Shown here: one piece after another, positions 22,541 through 33,185 of the stretch
Layout: each line of letters starts with the position of its first letter
Numbering within the stretch: the first letter of the stretch is position 1
Origin: Nematopogon swammerdamellus
Taxonomy: Eukaryota; Arthropoda; Insecta; Lepidoptera; Adelidae
Reading direction: 5' to 3'
Length of the DNA: 64,000 nt
Assembly (NCBI GenBank): GCA_946902875.1
Contig: OX336342.1
Coordinates: forward strand, 13,633,523-13,697,522
Notes under the pieces: model-generated
The model's input: the letters and a program-made list of their open reading frames with translations, nothing else
Told to the model about the DNA's origin: nothing
The model's database searches: none
Made by a program: the position numbers and the translations under genes

Positions 22541-24846
22541 AATATAGTAATAGAATATAGTAGGATTTTCCAATAGGGACGGGTCGATGTTCAAAAGGAA
22601 TAAAACAAGCTGTGTGTGAGGTATTAACGAATTTCTTTTTTTGTTTGAAAGGCCCATGTATGCCATTTATGTGTGGAATATGACATTAGCTTATATTTTA
22701 TGATGGCGTGATGCTATTTAGCCTTGATTTAGCCTATATGTTACACCGAGTTAAGCCATTTAAATTGGTTCAGTAGTTTTTAGGAAGTGTGCACTAACAA
22801 ACGTACAAAAATAAAAAATTTACATATCTCGGTCGGTACCTACATTCTAATATATATCACTCAATTTTTTTTGCAAATATCTTCAATGCACAGACACGTA
22901 AAGTTAACAGTTTCATTATAGGTATGATATTGATTGATGATGATTGAGGCCTTTATACGTGTATGTATGCGGCAGTGTCAGTTTGTTACTCTGTCATCCA
23001 GCTAGGTCTCCGATGTATTTGAAATTTTTAATCAGGTTGGCTACAGCCAAGTCGACAGCGACTTAGCGAATAGTCGGCTTCTTCGTGACGATTTCACGAG
23101 AGCAAAGCCACTGGTAGAATCTCGATGTTAAAATTATCGGCATCTTCCAAAAATATAAGCCATGTAAAAATGTGAAGCAATTCCTCGCTACTAATCTTAT
23201 TGCTGAGAATTTTTCGAGCACTCTCGGATTACCTCTGCTCCTGAAGCTTTATTTTCGTTTACTTTAGGTTCCACAGACAGGTAGGAAGGAAGGAGATAAT
23301 CGGGGTCACGTACTCGCACCGCGAATCGAGGCCGACCGAGGCACGCATTAGGATTATGTGAAAATTTGCACATAGCTACAATACTGCCTTAAACGAAAGC
23401 CTTGCTACACGAGAAGCACTGCCTTTCTTTCACACTCATGCGCATCCCTATTGGTGCTCTATTTCTATCTTAGACTCACGATTCAAAATTGGAGAGTAAC
23501 CTTCTTTGGCAAACAAGAAGGATACAGACTGTTCAATAGTTTACATACACCTTTGGAACTTTGTCATATTCACCAGCTTGTTACACCCCTTATTGGACTT
23601 CGAACAAGCGACGAGCGGGCGCTTATTTGGCAAGGTTATATTGGTGCAAGCTAGATTTGATATCTCTCTGTAGGTACATGTGGGATGGGATATGAACGTC
23701 GCTACTAGGGGGTACGAAGTAAACGAGTTTACTTACGGTCAGTTGGACGTGGAGATTGGAGCGGAGGCGAGTAGCGCGCAGGTGTGGAGTGTGGACACGG
23801 TGGCCGCGATCCCTAGTGTTTAGGGGCCAATGAACACGAGGACGATGAACGCGCCGGTCCCGAATGTGAGAATTCTCTTAATTGAAGATTCATGCAAGCG
23901 TTTGGAGATTACAGGAAATACAATTTACTCGCACTTAGTTTGAATATTCCAAAACCTATTTCAAGGGTATATACACATCCATGATGTTATGATATACATC
24001 CACACACTACCATGCAACTCTTATAAACCTATTATCAATTTTATTGTTTCTACGTCTTCAAGTTCCCCTTAGTTCCTTCTATCTTAGTCAGCCCATATCA
24101 TTAAGGCCACCACCAGGCGAGCAGGATGGCTTCCAGAAAGGACTTCCATGGTTTGGTCCGTTGTTTGGAAACCTCCGAACTCTTGCACGAGTGAGAGGTT
24201 GTTGCTTCAACCAATTGTGTGACTGGAAGAAATAACTTTTGCACTTAATGTATTTCATTTACAAATTATTTCCAATGTGTTATTTCAAATTTCAGTTAAA
24301 TGTTGTTGTAGATATTAGGTTGAAAGTACACTGTTGAAAGTTAGGCGCTAACGGTCTATCGAGTGTAAAGGCTCTAGAAGCTGTGGAAAGCTGCGTGTAA
24401 GTGGAGCGCAGATCACGTATGAGTAGCTATGGTCTGTTCACATCGCTATGAGTCATCGCCAGCTCGCTTCGAGGCTCTACGAGAGTCGAATCGCAGATGA
24501 ATAAACACGCGCGCTGAATCCTAATAGTAATTTGCAATAACCTGTTGCGGATGCAGAGGCACGTGCCGCCGATATTGGAAATATGCTTTAGCTCGACGCA
24601 AGTTATGTAGTGCGGTGAACTATCGCAGGTAGCGGCGAGGCGGAATTCCAAATACTATCTGCCTACTGATCTACTCGGCTACGCGCGAACTGAGCAAAGG
24701 AAGTTGGAACTTTAAATTTGTTTGAAAAATATTCCATAAGAATATTCTTAGGTAGAAATGTGGTCCTTGTTAATAGTGTTATTTATTACAGGTGGTTATG
24801 CAATAGCTATTCCAAATAAATTTATATAGGCCTAACTCAAAAGTTC
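22541..24846. other. No gene recognised
   Basis: AT-rich to mixed DNA. A GC-rich patch at 23746-23880 is followed on the minus strand by the donor-like CTGACCGTAAGTAAAC, a weak hint of an exon. Small frames at 23451 and 24044 have no known domain. Confidence 0.4.
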
Positions 24847-24901
24847 GCTCAAAATACAAGGAATAAAATCAAAAACTGATTTTATTCCTTGTATTTTGAG
24901 C
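24847..24901. repeat. Perfect 25-bp hairpin
   Basis: Arms 24847-24871 and 24877-24901 are exact reverse complements with a five-base loop AAAAC. The arm starts GCTCAAAATACAAGGAATAA. No sister copy is seen in the window. Confidence 0.95.
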
Positions 24902-25377
24902 TTCTTTTCTGTAGAAATGTGGAACAATAAAATATGATTACGTCTTCTGTCTATCGTAAATCTCGAACATGATAACAAAACGAGCTCACTGACTATAAAC
25001 CTTTCTTTCTTCTCTTTTTCGAATGTTAAAGATGATGCATTTGTTATTTCTCTCGGCAGAGAGCGGCCTTGGCTGAGCTGCTCCCGGCCGGCGCGGCGGC
25101 GGCTCGTCGTCAGAACATTCCACGTCGAGCAACAGGAACACTCGGAGGAAGTCATCTAAAAAACCTAAAACAAGATGACACGAATATTTTACGAAAAATA
25201 TTTCATTCGTCATTACGGAGCCCGCCTGCTCCGCCCCGCCTCCGACTCACAGCCTCCGCCCCGGGGCTCGTAAGGGCTCTTTACGCCTCGCAAAGTAAAT
25301 GAGGCAATAACACAACGCTGCTCTTCGTAATAACGGAATTTATCAAACCAAATAGTCGCGGAGAAAAAACCTTATGC
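24902..25377. other. No gene; GC islet 25060-25110
   Basis: A 107-codon minus frame and overlapping 75-77 codon frames cross a GC-rich islet. None has a recognisable domain. Confidence 0.45.
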
Positions 25378-25385
25378 CGCCGCAC

Positions 25386-25497
25386 CAGAGCTGCGCTTCG
25401 TGCGCACGACGTGCGCACGAAGCGAAGGAATGCGGTCGTCTAGGCCGGCCGAGCACGCCTGCGTTCCTTCGCTTCGTGCGCACGAAGCGCAGCTCTG
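25386..25497. mobile_element. hAT-like MITE, family hAT-3 (112 bp)
   Basis: Flanked by an exact 8-bp duplication CGCCGCAC (25378-25385 and 25498-25505). The terminal repeat CAGAGCTGCGCTTCGTGCGC continues to 23 matching bases at each end. The left arm carries an extra internal ACGTGCGCACG. It is strikingly GC-rich for a MITE. The short frames of 61-66 codons over it arise because the palindrome lacks stops. Confidence 0.75.
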
Positions 25498-25505
25498 CGC
25501 CGCAC

Positions 25506-25868
25506 CGCGCGCGCGACACACCACGTGCACTGATTGTGTGGCGCGACCGAAAACCATCCCTTCAGATTCAGTGAAAACACTGACAAGACTGAAATGAAAC
25601 AGTTTTCCACTAAAAATTGTAAGCCTAACTTCAAAGTGAAATCACGTTTATTTTGTTTCGGAAAGAAAAAATAACTAAAAAATATGAAGCTTTATTCTGA
25701 GTAACATTTAGTGTTTATTTCATTAAAATCAGCCGACAGAATCAAAAGATATTAAATTTTTCAGTTTAGTTAGAAATCTCATAGCACCACGCTACCGCGC
25801 CGCGCGCCGCTCCGCTGTGTGGCCACGAGATCTGCTGAACTCTGAAGTGGACGTGGTCGCGCCTTAGG
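25506..25868. other. No gene recognised
   Basis: AT-rich, ending in a short GC-rich stretch near 25795-25830. Confidence 0.45.
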
Positions 25869-26124
25869 TTTCTGTGGGCTGCGGAGACTGAAAAGGAAGG
25901 CTTCTGTGGGCTGCGGAGACTGAAGATGAAGGCTTCTGTGGGCTGCGGAGACTGAAGATGAAGGCTTCTGTGGGCTGCGGAGACTGAAGATGAAGGCTTC
26001 TGTGGGCTGCGGAGACTGAAGATGAAGGCTTCTGTGGGCTGTGGAGACTGAATATGAAGGCTTTTGTGGGCTGCGGAGACTGAAGATGGAGGCTTCTGTG
26101 GACCGCGGAGACTGAAGATGAAGG
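25869..26124. repeat. 32-bp minisatellite, 8 copies
   Basis: Units start at 25869, 25901, 25933, 25965, 25997, 26029, 26061 and 26093. Each contains CTTCTGTGGGCTGCGGAGAC, then TGAAGATGAAGG. Four central units are identical; the edge units carry substitutions, the usual sign of slippage or gene conversion acting from the middle. A unit of 32 bp cannot keep a reading frame. Confidence 0.97.
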
Positions 26125-27216
26125 CTTCTTTATTTTGTTTCAGAAGAAACTTTTAGAAATCATAAGCACCGAAGTATGATGAACGCTCAGAATTTTTTTC
26201 AAAAGGTCATTTTAATAAAATGTCATTGAAATGGTAATTTATGAAAACGTTAAATTATCAGGAGATAGGACGTGGTAAGAATAACACACAACTTTATTTC
26301 TGCATAGCTTATGATGGTGTTCATTTATCTACTAATTCTTCTTATTTTCCAGGGTATATTTTTGCTATCTCCAGATTGACCGTACCGCTTTCGGTGGTCT
26401 TCCCGCCGCATTAGATGCGATGGTCTATTTCATAGAACATTTCGCGAAATTTTCATACAAATTAACCACCAGGAATATTGTGAGAATCGGCAAGCTAAAG
26501 TCTTCATATTGCATCCTGAATGAAGCTGCATTTATCTTCAAAGTCAAGAGCGATATCACTCATGCCTCTAATTTTCGTTCGCCCGGACAGTGAAAAGTGG
26601 CCGCCGCCGTTGGGTGCCGGACCATGCCGGACCTGTCGCTTAGTAGACGTCACCGCAGGGGGTCGCCGCCCCTCTCCCCTCCACTCTCGCCCCGCCCCGC
26701 CGCCGCAGGCCATCGTGCATCCGGACGTGACGTCACAACAAAAAGATAGCAATCGGAAAAGCGTCCGGAAATGCCGCCGGGGCGGTTACGCCACAGAGCT
26801 TGTCTAGTAGCTAGTAGCTAGTAGCTAGGTACCCCGTGCGGCGCGGCGGAATTAACCTAAATGCAATGAGTGCATCTAATTTATTGAGACGACACTGAAT
26901 ATACGTTGAGTATTTCCTTACATTTAATTAAAATATGTTGCTGCTAACTCACTATGAAGGCCATAAATATACCCTAAATCATATTTGTGACTAAGTTAAA
27001 TTATTCAAAGAGGCCGAGCGAAGCCGCAGGAAAAAGTTGGCAGGTAAAACTTTCAGCAAATATTTATGTTTTATTTTAGTAAATTAGATATCGGGTCTTC
27101 AGAGAATTCGAGCATTAGTAACAGTAGTTTTTTCCTAATTGTGGAAACTTTACTGGTTTATGCTATTACTTTATGTTTATTTAATTTAAGATATTTATAA
27201 CCGTGTGTTTCCTTAA
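26125..27216. other. No gene; GC-rich islet 26590-26735
   Basis: GC-rich DNA with chance frames of 82 (minus) and 95 (plus) codons. A TAGTAGC-type microsatellite lies at 26804-26828. A CRE palindrome at 26728 is listed separately. Confidence 0.45.
26728..26735. promoter_or_regulatory. CRE palindrome TGACGTCA
   Basis: An exact CRE-type bZIP site at the edge of a GC-rich islet. A single 8-mer can occur by chance about once in this length of DNA, so function is not implied. Confidence 0.25.
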
Positions 27217-27251
27217 AATAAATAAATAAAAATAAATAAATAAATAAAATA
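27217..27251. repeat. AAAT microsatellite
   Basis: AAATAAATAAATAAAAATAA-type run, slightly interrupted. Confidence 0.9.
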
Positions 27252-27278
27252 GTAATTATCGTAGCAGTGGAATTCGCA

Positions 27279-27690
27279 TTCCAAAAGAAGAAAGTCGTTC
27301 AAGGGCGAGGATGAAGGCCGGGTTGCATTCACTTAAACTGTATATTTCCTCAAACATTGACTATGTTTGAGGAAATATACAGTCTAAGGGAGAGACCGAA
27401 GGCCGAGCTGCGTTAACGTAAACTATATACTCTGTCGAAGAAAGTAAGTAACTGAAGGCGATACCGAGGGCCGAACTGCATTCAGGTAAACTAATATACT
27501 TCCTCGAAGAAATTAATTCACTAAGGTCGGACCGAATTAAGTCGTGAAATGTGAGATCCTTGAGAGAATGTGTCCTTAGATCCGTACTACGAGAAGGTTT
27601 ATCGTTTACCTGAACGCAGCTCGAACGAAGCTACCACCGTTAGTTGCTTTGTCCGAGGAAATATACAGTTGAACTGAATGCAGCTCGACC
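27279..27690. repeat. Degenerate array related to the 51.6-kb array
   Basis: Repeats of GAAGAAAGTAAGTAACT, GGCGA, CCGAAGGCCGAGCTGCGTT and AGGTAAACT at roughly 65-bp spacing, inverted near 27600-27690. The same words form the ordered array at 51640-52345 in opposite orientation. Confidence 0.65.
27338..27382. repeat. Perfect 20-bp hairpin inside the array
   Basis: Arms 27338-27357 and 27363-27382 (CTGTATATTTCCTCAAACAT and its reverse complement) with a five-base loop TGACT. It marks a point where array units join head to head. Confidence 0.93.
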
Positions 27691-27750
27691 TTCGGCCCCG
27701 TGCCGCCACCGCTGCCACCCGACTACGCCGCCATATCATTTCGCTCACGC

Positions 27751-27893
27751 CTATAAAAAAATTGAAAAAAAATATAAAAAAAAATATTAATGAAAAAAAA
27801 AATAAAAAATATATTATGAAAAAAAAATTATAAAAAAATAATAAAAAAAATATTAAAAAAAAAATACGAAAAAAAAAATTATAAAAAAAAATT
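27751..27893. repeat. A-rich low-complexity tract
   Basis: Long A runs broken by T, TT and TATT, probably a decayed microsatellite or poly-A tail series. Confidence 0.9.
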
Positions 27894-27894
27894 C

Positions 27895-28215
27895 ATGTAA
27901 AATGTAGTAGAAAGGACAGACATGCATTTGTTACGGAACCCAACATTCATTTTGCAGAACTTAGTAGAATGGACAGACATAAACGTGTTGCGGAACCCTA
28001 CTTTTATTATAAAATAACCGTCGGAGGACCTTGGTTGAAAATTGTAAAATTTAGTAGAACGGACAGACATGCATTTGTTACGGAACCCTACATTCATTTT
28101 GAAATAAATGTTAAATTTAGTAGAACGGACAGACATGCATTTGTTACGGAACCCTACAATTCATTTTGCAGAACTTAGTAGAATGGACAGACATAAACGT
28201 GTTACGAAACGAAAC
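27895..28215. repeat. Tandem repeat with GGACAGACAT units
   Basis: GGACAGACAT occurs at 27914, 27971, 28061, 28127 and 28185. Two unit types alternate: one continues GCATTTGTTACGGAACCCTA, the other AAACGTGTTGCGGAACCC. The string CGGAACCCTA recalls the family S tail, so the array may have grown from one. Frames on both strands are by-products. Confidence 0.85.
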
Positions 28216-28229
28216 CCTACAACCGAAAC

Positions 28230-28470
28230 CGGGAGTGCCGGCTGATCCCGTGCCAATCGTAACTTAACCCTTATTGCAATGACTTAAGGTTACATTTTAA
28301 ATAATAATGTTGCTGTCGCGGTGTTACGAACAGAATTGATCCCGTGCCACTGTAACTTAACCCTTAATGCAATGACTTAAGGTTACATTTCGCTTTTCGA
28401 GACTGACGAGGACGCGATGACGCGAGTTTAAATTTTTTTACCCAAGCGCCGCTAAAGAAGTTTTCACTTC
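28230..28470. repeat. Family E copy with internal 93-bp duplication
   Basis: Starts CCGGGAGTGCCGGCTGATCC and ends AAGAAGTTTTCACTTC, as at 12102-12506. A block starting TGATCCCGTGCC and running through AATGACTTAAGGTTACATTT is present twice, at 28245 and 28338. Confidence 0.6.
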
Positions 28471-29644
28471 AAAAACAAAACAAAATTAGACAGATGTCCC
28501 GATGCACTCAGGTTTATCTTCCTCAAAAAAACTAACATAGAACATCATAGATTTAATAATATAAAATTACAGCTTACACATAATACTAAGTAAACATATT
28601 AATACATTTGTTTTATTCCAATAAAAATATATAGGAAATTTACTTAAACTGTGGCTGACTTGGGAACGGGGATGCAGCCATAGTGTTCGGGAGGACAATT
28701 TAAGGTGTTAGCCAAAACCAGATACGTGTGCGGCATTGAGTCGATTTTTTTCGTAGACTATGATTGCTTAATAATTTGTAGGACGAATTTACTTTCCATA
28801 GCGAGGCATTTTGTACATAATTTTGGCGGTGACTGACGCTTCAGAGCTTACCGCCCCACAGTTTTGTCTCCTTATTTAATTAATCGTGAGCTTCTTACAC
28901 GAGAACTGTTTTTTTTTCTGCGGTAGGACTTAATCTTTAGAAAGGCTAATAAATCAAGAGGTTTCCTGTAACCCCTCACCCGCCCCCTCGCCCTCCTCCC
29001 GCCGCTCCCGAGGCCTAATTACATAAAGCCTTGTCGCGGGCGCACTTTTTACGAGTGTTAGCGGAAAAAATAAAAAAAAAAAACAAAAAATGGGGTCGGA
29101 GAAAAATTTTGTGCAGTTTTAAACAGAGTGACGGGGTTGGGATAACACACGCGGGAGGCATATAACAAAAGAAGAAGTGTTAGAGTGAACGTAAAAGTTA
29201 TAATGTTATAATAACACACAGATACTACATTATATGTCTTTATTTAAATTAAACAAAATAACCTAATACAATAAAATTAAACTAAAATTAAGAAATATGA
29301 TAAAACTAAACTAAAATAACTTATAAACTAAACCTAAAAAATAAAAAAAAAATAAAAATTAAAACTACCTAACACACAGATTAAATTTTAAATGACTAAT
29401 TATATCCTCTTCTCGATTGTTCACAATAAGTTTGTTAAACCTCAGACCCAGCTAGACATTCGCAACCCCGCATTCTGAATGTCCACGGCATGTCCATGGG
29501 CACCAGCACTTATAATCAGTGGAGCGGCGCGGTGCCCCATAGCGCGCCTCGTTTAAATTTATTTATATTCTATTTTTCTTTGGAATGTCAACACATAGAA
29601 CATTTTGTCCAAAATATTACTGAAGTGCCTACAAATATAACTGT
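28471..29644. other. No gene recognised
   Basis: A pyrimidine-rich GC stretch lies at 28975-29035 and A-rich DNA at 29240-29370. No coding signal. Confidence 0.45.
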
Positions 29645-30192
29645 CGATAAATAATTCAACTGGGTTGGGCTGCCTTCGGAAAGTTAAAATTCGCCCTGAG
29701 GTCTGATCTTCCGCAAAATTTAAAAACCCGTATATATGACCAGTGTGTCCACCCGGTTATGACGTACGGGTGTGAAACGTGGACGCTGATGGTCGGTGTT
29801 GTCCAAAGGTTGAAAGTTGCCCAGCGAGCAATGGAGCGAGCCATGCTGGGAATAACGCTACGTGATATGGTGCGTAACGAGGCAATCCACCGACGCACCA
29901 AAGTAGTCGATATTGGATACCGGGTGGCTAAGCTCAAGTGGCAATGGGCTGGGCACGTCAGCCGAAGAGACGACGACCGCTGGAGTAACCGTGTCCTACA
30001 CTGGCGGCCGTGGACAGGAAAACGGAGTGTGGGAAGACCACCCGCCAGGTGGGACGACGACATCAAGTACGTCGGCGGAAAGCAGTGGTTCCGTACCGCT
30101 GAAGGCCGGGAAGACTGGAGGAAAATTGGAGAGGCGTATGTCCAGCAGTGGACGCTTACACGCTGACTGACTGACTGACTGACTGACTGACT
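29645..30192 (+). pseudogene. RTE-type LINE tail, best copy
   Basis: A 5'-truncated non-LTR retrotransposon. One frame from about 29654 runs IQLGWAAFGKLKFALRSDLP, then IYDQCVHPVMTYGCETWTL, KVAQRAMERAMLGITLRDM, IHRRTKVVDI, KLKWQWAGHVSRRDDDRWSN, KRSVGRPPARWDDDIKY and WRKIGEAYVQQWTLTR, closing with a stop at 30164-30166. These are the connection and C-terminal region of insect RTE-clade reverse transcriptases; the endonuclease and the polymerase core are missing. The frame is intact, so the copy is fairly young. It ends in a (CTGA) repeat, which is the LINE 3' end. Confidence 0.85.
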
Positions 30193-30692
30193 ACAAATAT
30201 ACGTCGTTTTACCATATGAATCCTCTCAAACTAAAGAGGTATCATTATTATTTCTCTATGGGTGATATGTACTAGCGTACGCTAGTACATAATACCTCTT
30301 TTACTTAAACAGCTTTTTTTTTCAAAATAATAACATAGTAACGGCACTCTTACTCAGGAGGTCCCGTGCGAATTTCGAACCTGGGACCGATGTCGTAAAG
30401 AAAAGGAACGGGTCGATAAAATTGAGTGGGAAGCCGCTGCGCTGGTGGAGCGGGCGGGGCGCGGGCGCGGGTAGGGCGGGAGATAGGGATAGAAATGTTG
30501 TATGTCGATCAGTTGTCACTTCAACCGTCTGCTTAGATAATTTACAAAGATATACGAATAAGCATTGCGAGTAAGTCGGTCTAGTGCGGTGCGAAATATT
30601 GGTCCCACCCACCTTATAATTCTGAAAATACTGTCTATCGGTAACCGTAGTACGAGCTCTGAGAACTCGTTTTATTTTAAGCGACTAATAAT
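30193..30692. other. No gene; 24-bp palindrome 30267-30290
   Basis: ATGTACTAGCGT and its reverse complement meet without a spacer at 30267-30290, flanked by wider imperfect mirror symmetry (AAAGAGGTAT to ATACCTCTTT). A GC-rich patch lies at 30440-30485. The 96-codon minus frame has no domain. Confidence 0.6.
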
Positions 30693-30745
30693 AAATACAC
30701 GAGGTTGAAGAGTATGTATATCTTGGTCAAATTTTGCGGCTTGGT

Positions 30746-30872
30746 GTTTTTTTTTCGAAATATTACACAGAAACATCGAAACATTGGGGCGTGCCATACA
30801 CATTTGCAAGAACATAATGTTCTTGCACATTTGTATGAAAACAAATGTTTCTGTGTAATGTTTCGAAAAAAC
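30746..30872. mobile_element. Small palindromic insertion in the RTE LINE
   Basis: The arms read GTTTTTTTTTTCGAAATATT then ACACAGAAACAT, mirrored by ATGTTTCTGTGT, AATGTTTCGAAAAAAC. A second inner inverted pair is TTGCAAGAACAT / ATGTTCTTGCA. It separates two LINE codon blocks (ILRLG and RRRRLIQLG) and so behaves as an insertion. No clear duplicated target was found. Confidence 0.65.
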
Positions 30873-31030
30873 ATGCGCAGGAGAAGACTAATTCAACTGG
30901 GTTGTGCTGCCTTCGGAAAGTTAAAATTCGCCCTGAGGTCTGACTTTACGCAAAATTTTAAGACCAGTTTATATGACCAGTGCGTCCTCCCGGATATGAC
31001 GTGCGGGTGTGAAACGTGGACTCTGACGGT

Positions 31031-31386
31031 AGCTCTGCATCTCTCCCCGTGTATGTCGTTGTACTGTGTGGGGCCGGTACTTTAAAAGAATAGCCCCACT
31101 GCATCTCTCCCTGTGTATGTCGTAAAAGACGACTAAGGGATATGACTCCCTTCTTATATCACTAGGTGGTAGGGTTCAACCCGCCCGGGCTGGTACCACC
31201 GCACTGAATGAAAGGTCGGTCGAAACGGCTATGTAAATAGTTTGTGTTTTACGTCCAGTTCAGTGTAGCCGGCACGATCGAAGGGAAGCACTGACGTGGC
31301 ACCAAGTTCACCCGGTGTTATGGGCTGACATCACGGATGTTGTAGGTGATGTAGCCAACCGTGTCAGTTTCCATAAAAAAAAAAAA
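31031..31386 (+). repeat. Family P retroposon, longest copy, inside an RTE LINE
   Basis: The head is GTGTGGGGCCGGTACTTTAA, CCCCACTGCATCTCTCCCTG, GTCGTAAAAGACGACTAAGG. The body is GTGGTAGGGTTCAACCCGCC, CCGCACTGAATGAAAGGTCG, TAGTTTGTGTTTTACGTCC. The tail is GTTGTAGGTGATGTAGCCAA and an A run to 31386. A partial duplicate of the head (CTCTGCATCTCTCCCCGTG) lies at 31033. AGCT occurs on both sides (31031-31034, 31386-31389), a possible short target duplication. No pol III boxes were recognised. Confidence 0.75.
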
Positions 31387-31749
31387 GCTGTTGTCCAAAA
31401 GTTCAAAGTTGCCCAGCGAGCAATGGAGCGAGCCAAGCTGGGAATATCGCTACGAGGCAATCCGCCGAAGCACCAAAGTATTGGACACTGAGTTGCTAAG
31501 CTCAAGTGGCAGTGGGCTGGGCACATCAGCCGAACATACGACGACCGTCGGAGTAACCGTGTCCTGCACTGGCGGCTGTGGACAGAAAAACTGAGTTTGG
31601 AAGTGAGAAGACCACCCACCAGGCGGGACGACATCAAGTACGTTCGCGGAAAGCAGTGGTTCCGTACCGCTGAAGGCCGGGAGGACTGGAAGAAAATTGG
31701 AGAGGCGTATGTCCAGCAGTGAACGTATACACGCTGACTGACTGACTGA

Positions 31750-32734
31750 TCAAGAATACGTCCGTTTGGCATCTATAAGATTAGTTTTAGTTTAGATAAG
31801 ACAAAAATGTTCCCATAAAACAACTTGCACGTCATCCATCCACTGTCGAATGAGTACCCATAAATGTTAACAAGGTCTCCTGTAGCCGGGGCGCGTGGCG
31901 GGGCGGGGCGGGGTGGCGCGGCACGGGGCGGGACAGCCGGCTGTGTTTACGCTCGACAATAACTTTGTTACTGCCTCGGCAGATCCCCATAATTCTCTTC
32001 CTAATAACAAGCAGGGTGTGTCTGAATAATGCTCGGGATCACTTTCAGCAGATACCTTGGCAGCTTCCGGCGGCGGGGCGCGGGCGGCGGTGGCGGCTCC
32101 CCGAGCAATCCAGACACGTGCAGCATCGCACACATTATTTCTCTCTATTTATTCTCCTGCTATTTTGTGTAATATCTTGAAGTTTTGTTACGAGTTTCAA
32201 TGGATTCAGTTTATATATTGGTTTCCGTCTTAATTGCATCGTTACTTTGATTTACAGTTGATATTTAGTATAGTTGTATTTTCAGCAATACCATTAATAC
32301 AATAACTAGAGGCGAATTATATAAATGCATAGAAGCACAAATAAAATGTAATACAGGCAGAAAATGGTACGAAGATATTTGTACCGTAATTGTAAAAAAA
32401 AAAACCCGGAACAGTGTTGTAAGTCTTTGTTCTGGAGGCCAGCAGTCTGGATCTCCAGCACATCTGTGTACGTGTCGTGAAGGCGGCCCGCGTCCGATCC
32501 TAATATCTTAATCGGGGTTGCGAATTATTATTATAGCGGCATTATTAAACGCACACCTTACGGTCTACAGAATTGCTACAAAATTAGTCCATCTTTATTG
32601 AATTCTTCGCGGCATTTTAAATTACTTGCGCATATATCGTTACACAAATAAATAAGCGATTTAACAATAACTTGTATATGCAGATTTATTACCACGTTAT
32701 TGAGTACTTTGCATTCGAAAAAAATCTTAATAAA
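31750..32734. other. No gene; GC islet 31885-32105
   Basis: CpG-rich patches with GGCGGGGCGGGGCGGGG near 31910 and GGCGGCGGGGCGCGGGCGGC near 32068. Frames of 71 and 88 codons here have no recognisable domain. Confidence 0.45.
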
Positions 32735-33185
32735 TCATTAGCCCGTATCGGGCCACTGCTGGACACAGGCCTCTGCCAAAGCACGCCAACACCCGCACAC
32801 GGTCTTCCGCTCTTCTCTTCCATCCACTCCCAGCTACCTTTCTTACAGGTCATCTGTCCACCTAGCCGGGGGGCGTCCCTCGCTACGTTTGCTTGTACGT
32901 GGCCTCCATTCGACCATCAGTCTACCCCAGCGGTTATCGGGTTGACAGATGTTCCGAGCCCCCTGCCACTTCAGGTTGCAGATTTTCTTAGTATGTCGGC
33001 TACCTACCTTGGTTCTTTGTCGTGTTTCGTCATTACCTACGGATTTTATCCATCAGAGAAATACCGAGCTTTCCATAGCTCGTTGAGCGACTTTAAATTT
33101 GTGGACCAGGCACAGCATCAGGGTCCACGTTTCAGCTCCTTGTATTATTTTATACTGACAGAACCTACGAAAATATCTCAATATT
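32735..33185 (-). pseudogene. RTE-type LINE tail, diverged
   Basis: Read on the minus strand, pieces in shifting frames match the RTE tail at 29645: GAETWTLM, HKFKVAQRAMESS, RQRTKV, NLKWQGA, NPITAG / QPDNRWGRLMVEWRPRTSKR, EGRPPARWTDD and AEACVQQW. Several indels and stops separate them. A 171-codon plus-strand frame over the same DNA is an antisense shadow. Confidence 0.75.

Larger units (their letters stand above)
30693..31749 (+). pseudogene. RTE-type LINE tail split by two insertions
   Basis: The same LINE type as 29645. It starts in HEVEEYVYLGQILRLG, upstream of the region kept in the other copy. A palindromic element interrupts it at 30746-30872, a family P retroposon at 31031-31386. 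The reading then resumes at AVVQKFKVAQRAMERAKLG and continues through KLKWQWAGHISR, WFRTAEGREDWKKIGEAYVQ and a stop, to a CTGACTGA tail. Small indels have also broken the frame after GISLRG. The order of events is LINE first, then the two insertions. Confidence 0.85.

Noticed and set aside
25869..26124. CRISPR-like direct repeats
   Set aside because: The 32-bp units are directly adjacent with no spacers, and the genome is an animal's; it is a minisatellite.
29656..30066. 136-codon minus-strand ORF
   Set aside because: Shadow of the intact RTE reading frame on the plus strand.
30355..30400. B-box-like TTCGAACCTGGGA on the minus strand
   Set aside because: No A box at the correct distance; the surrounding DNA shows no tRNA or SINE shape.
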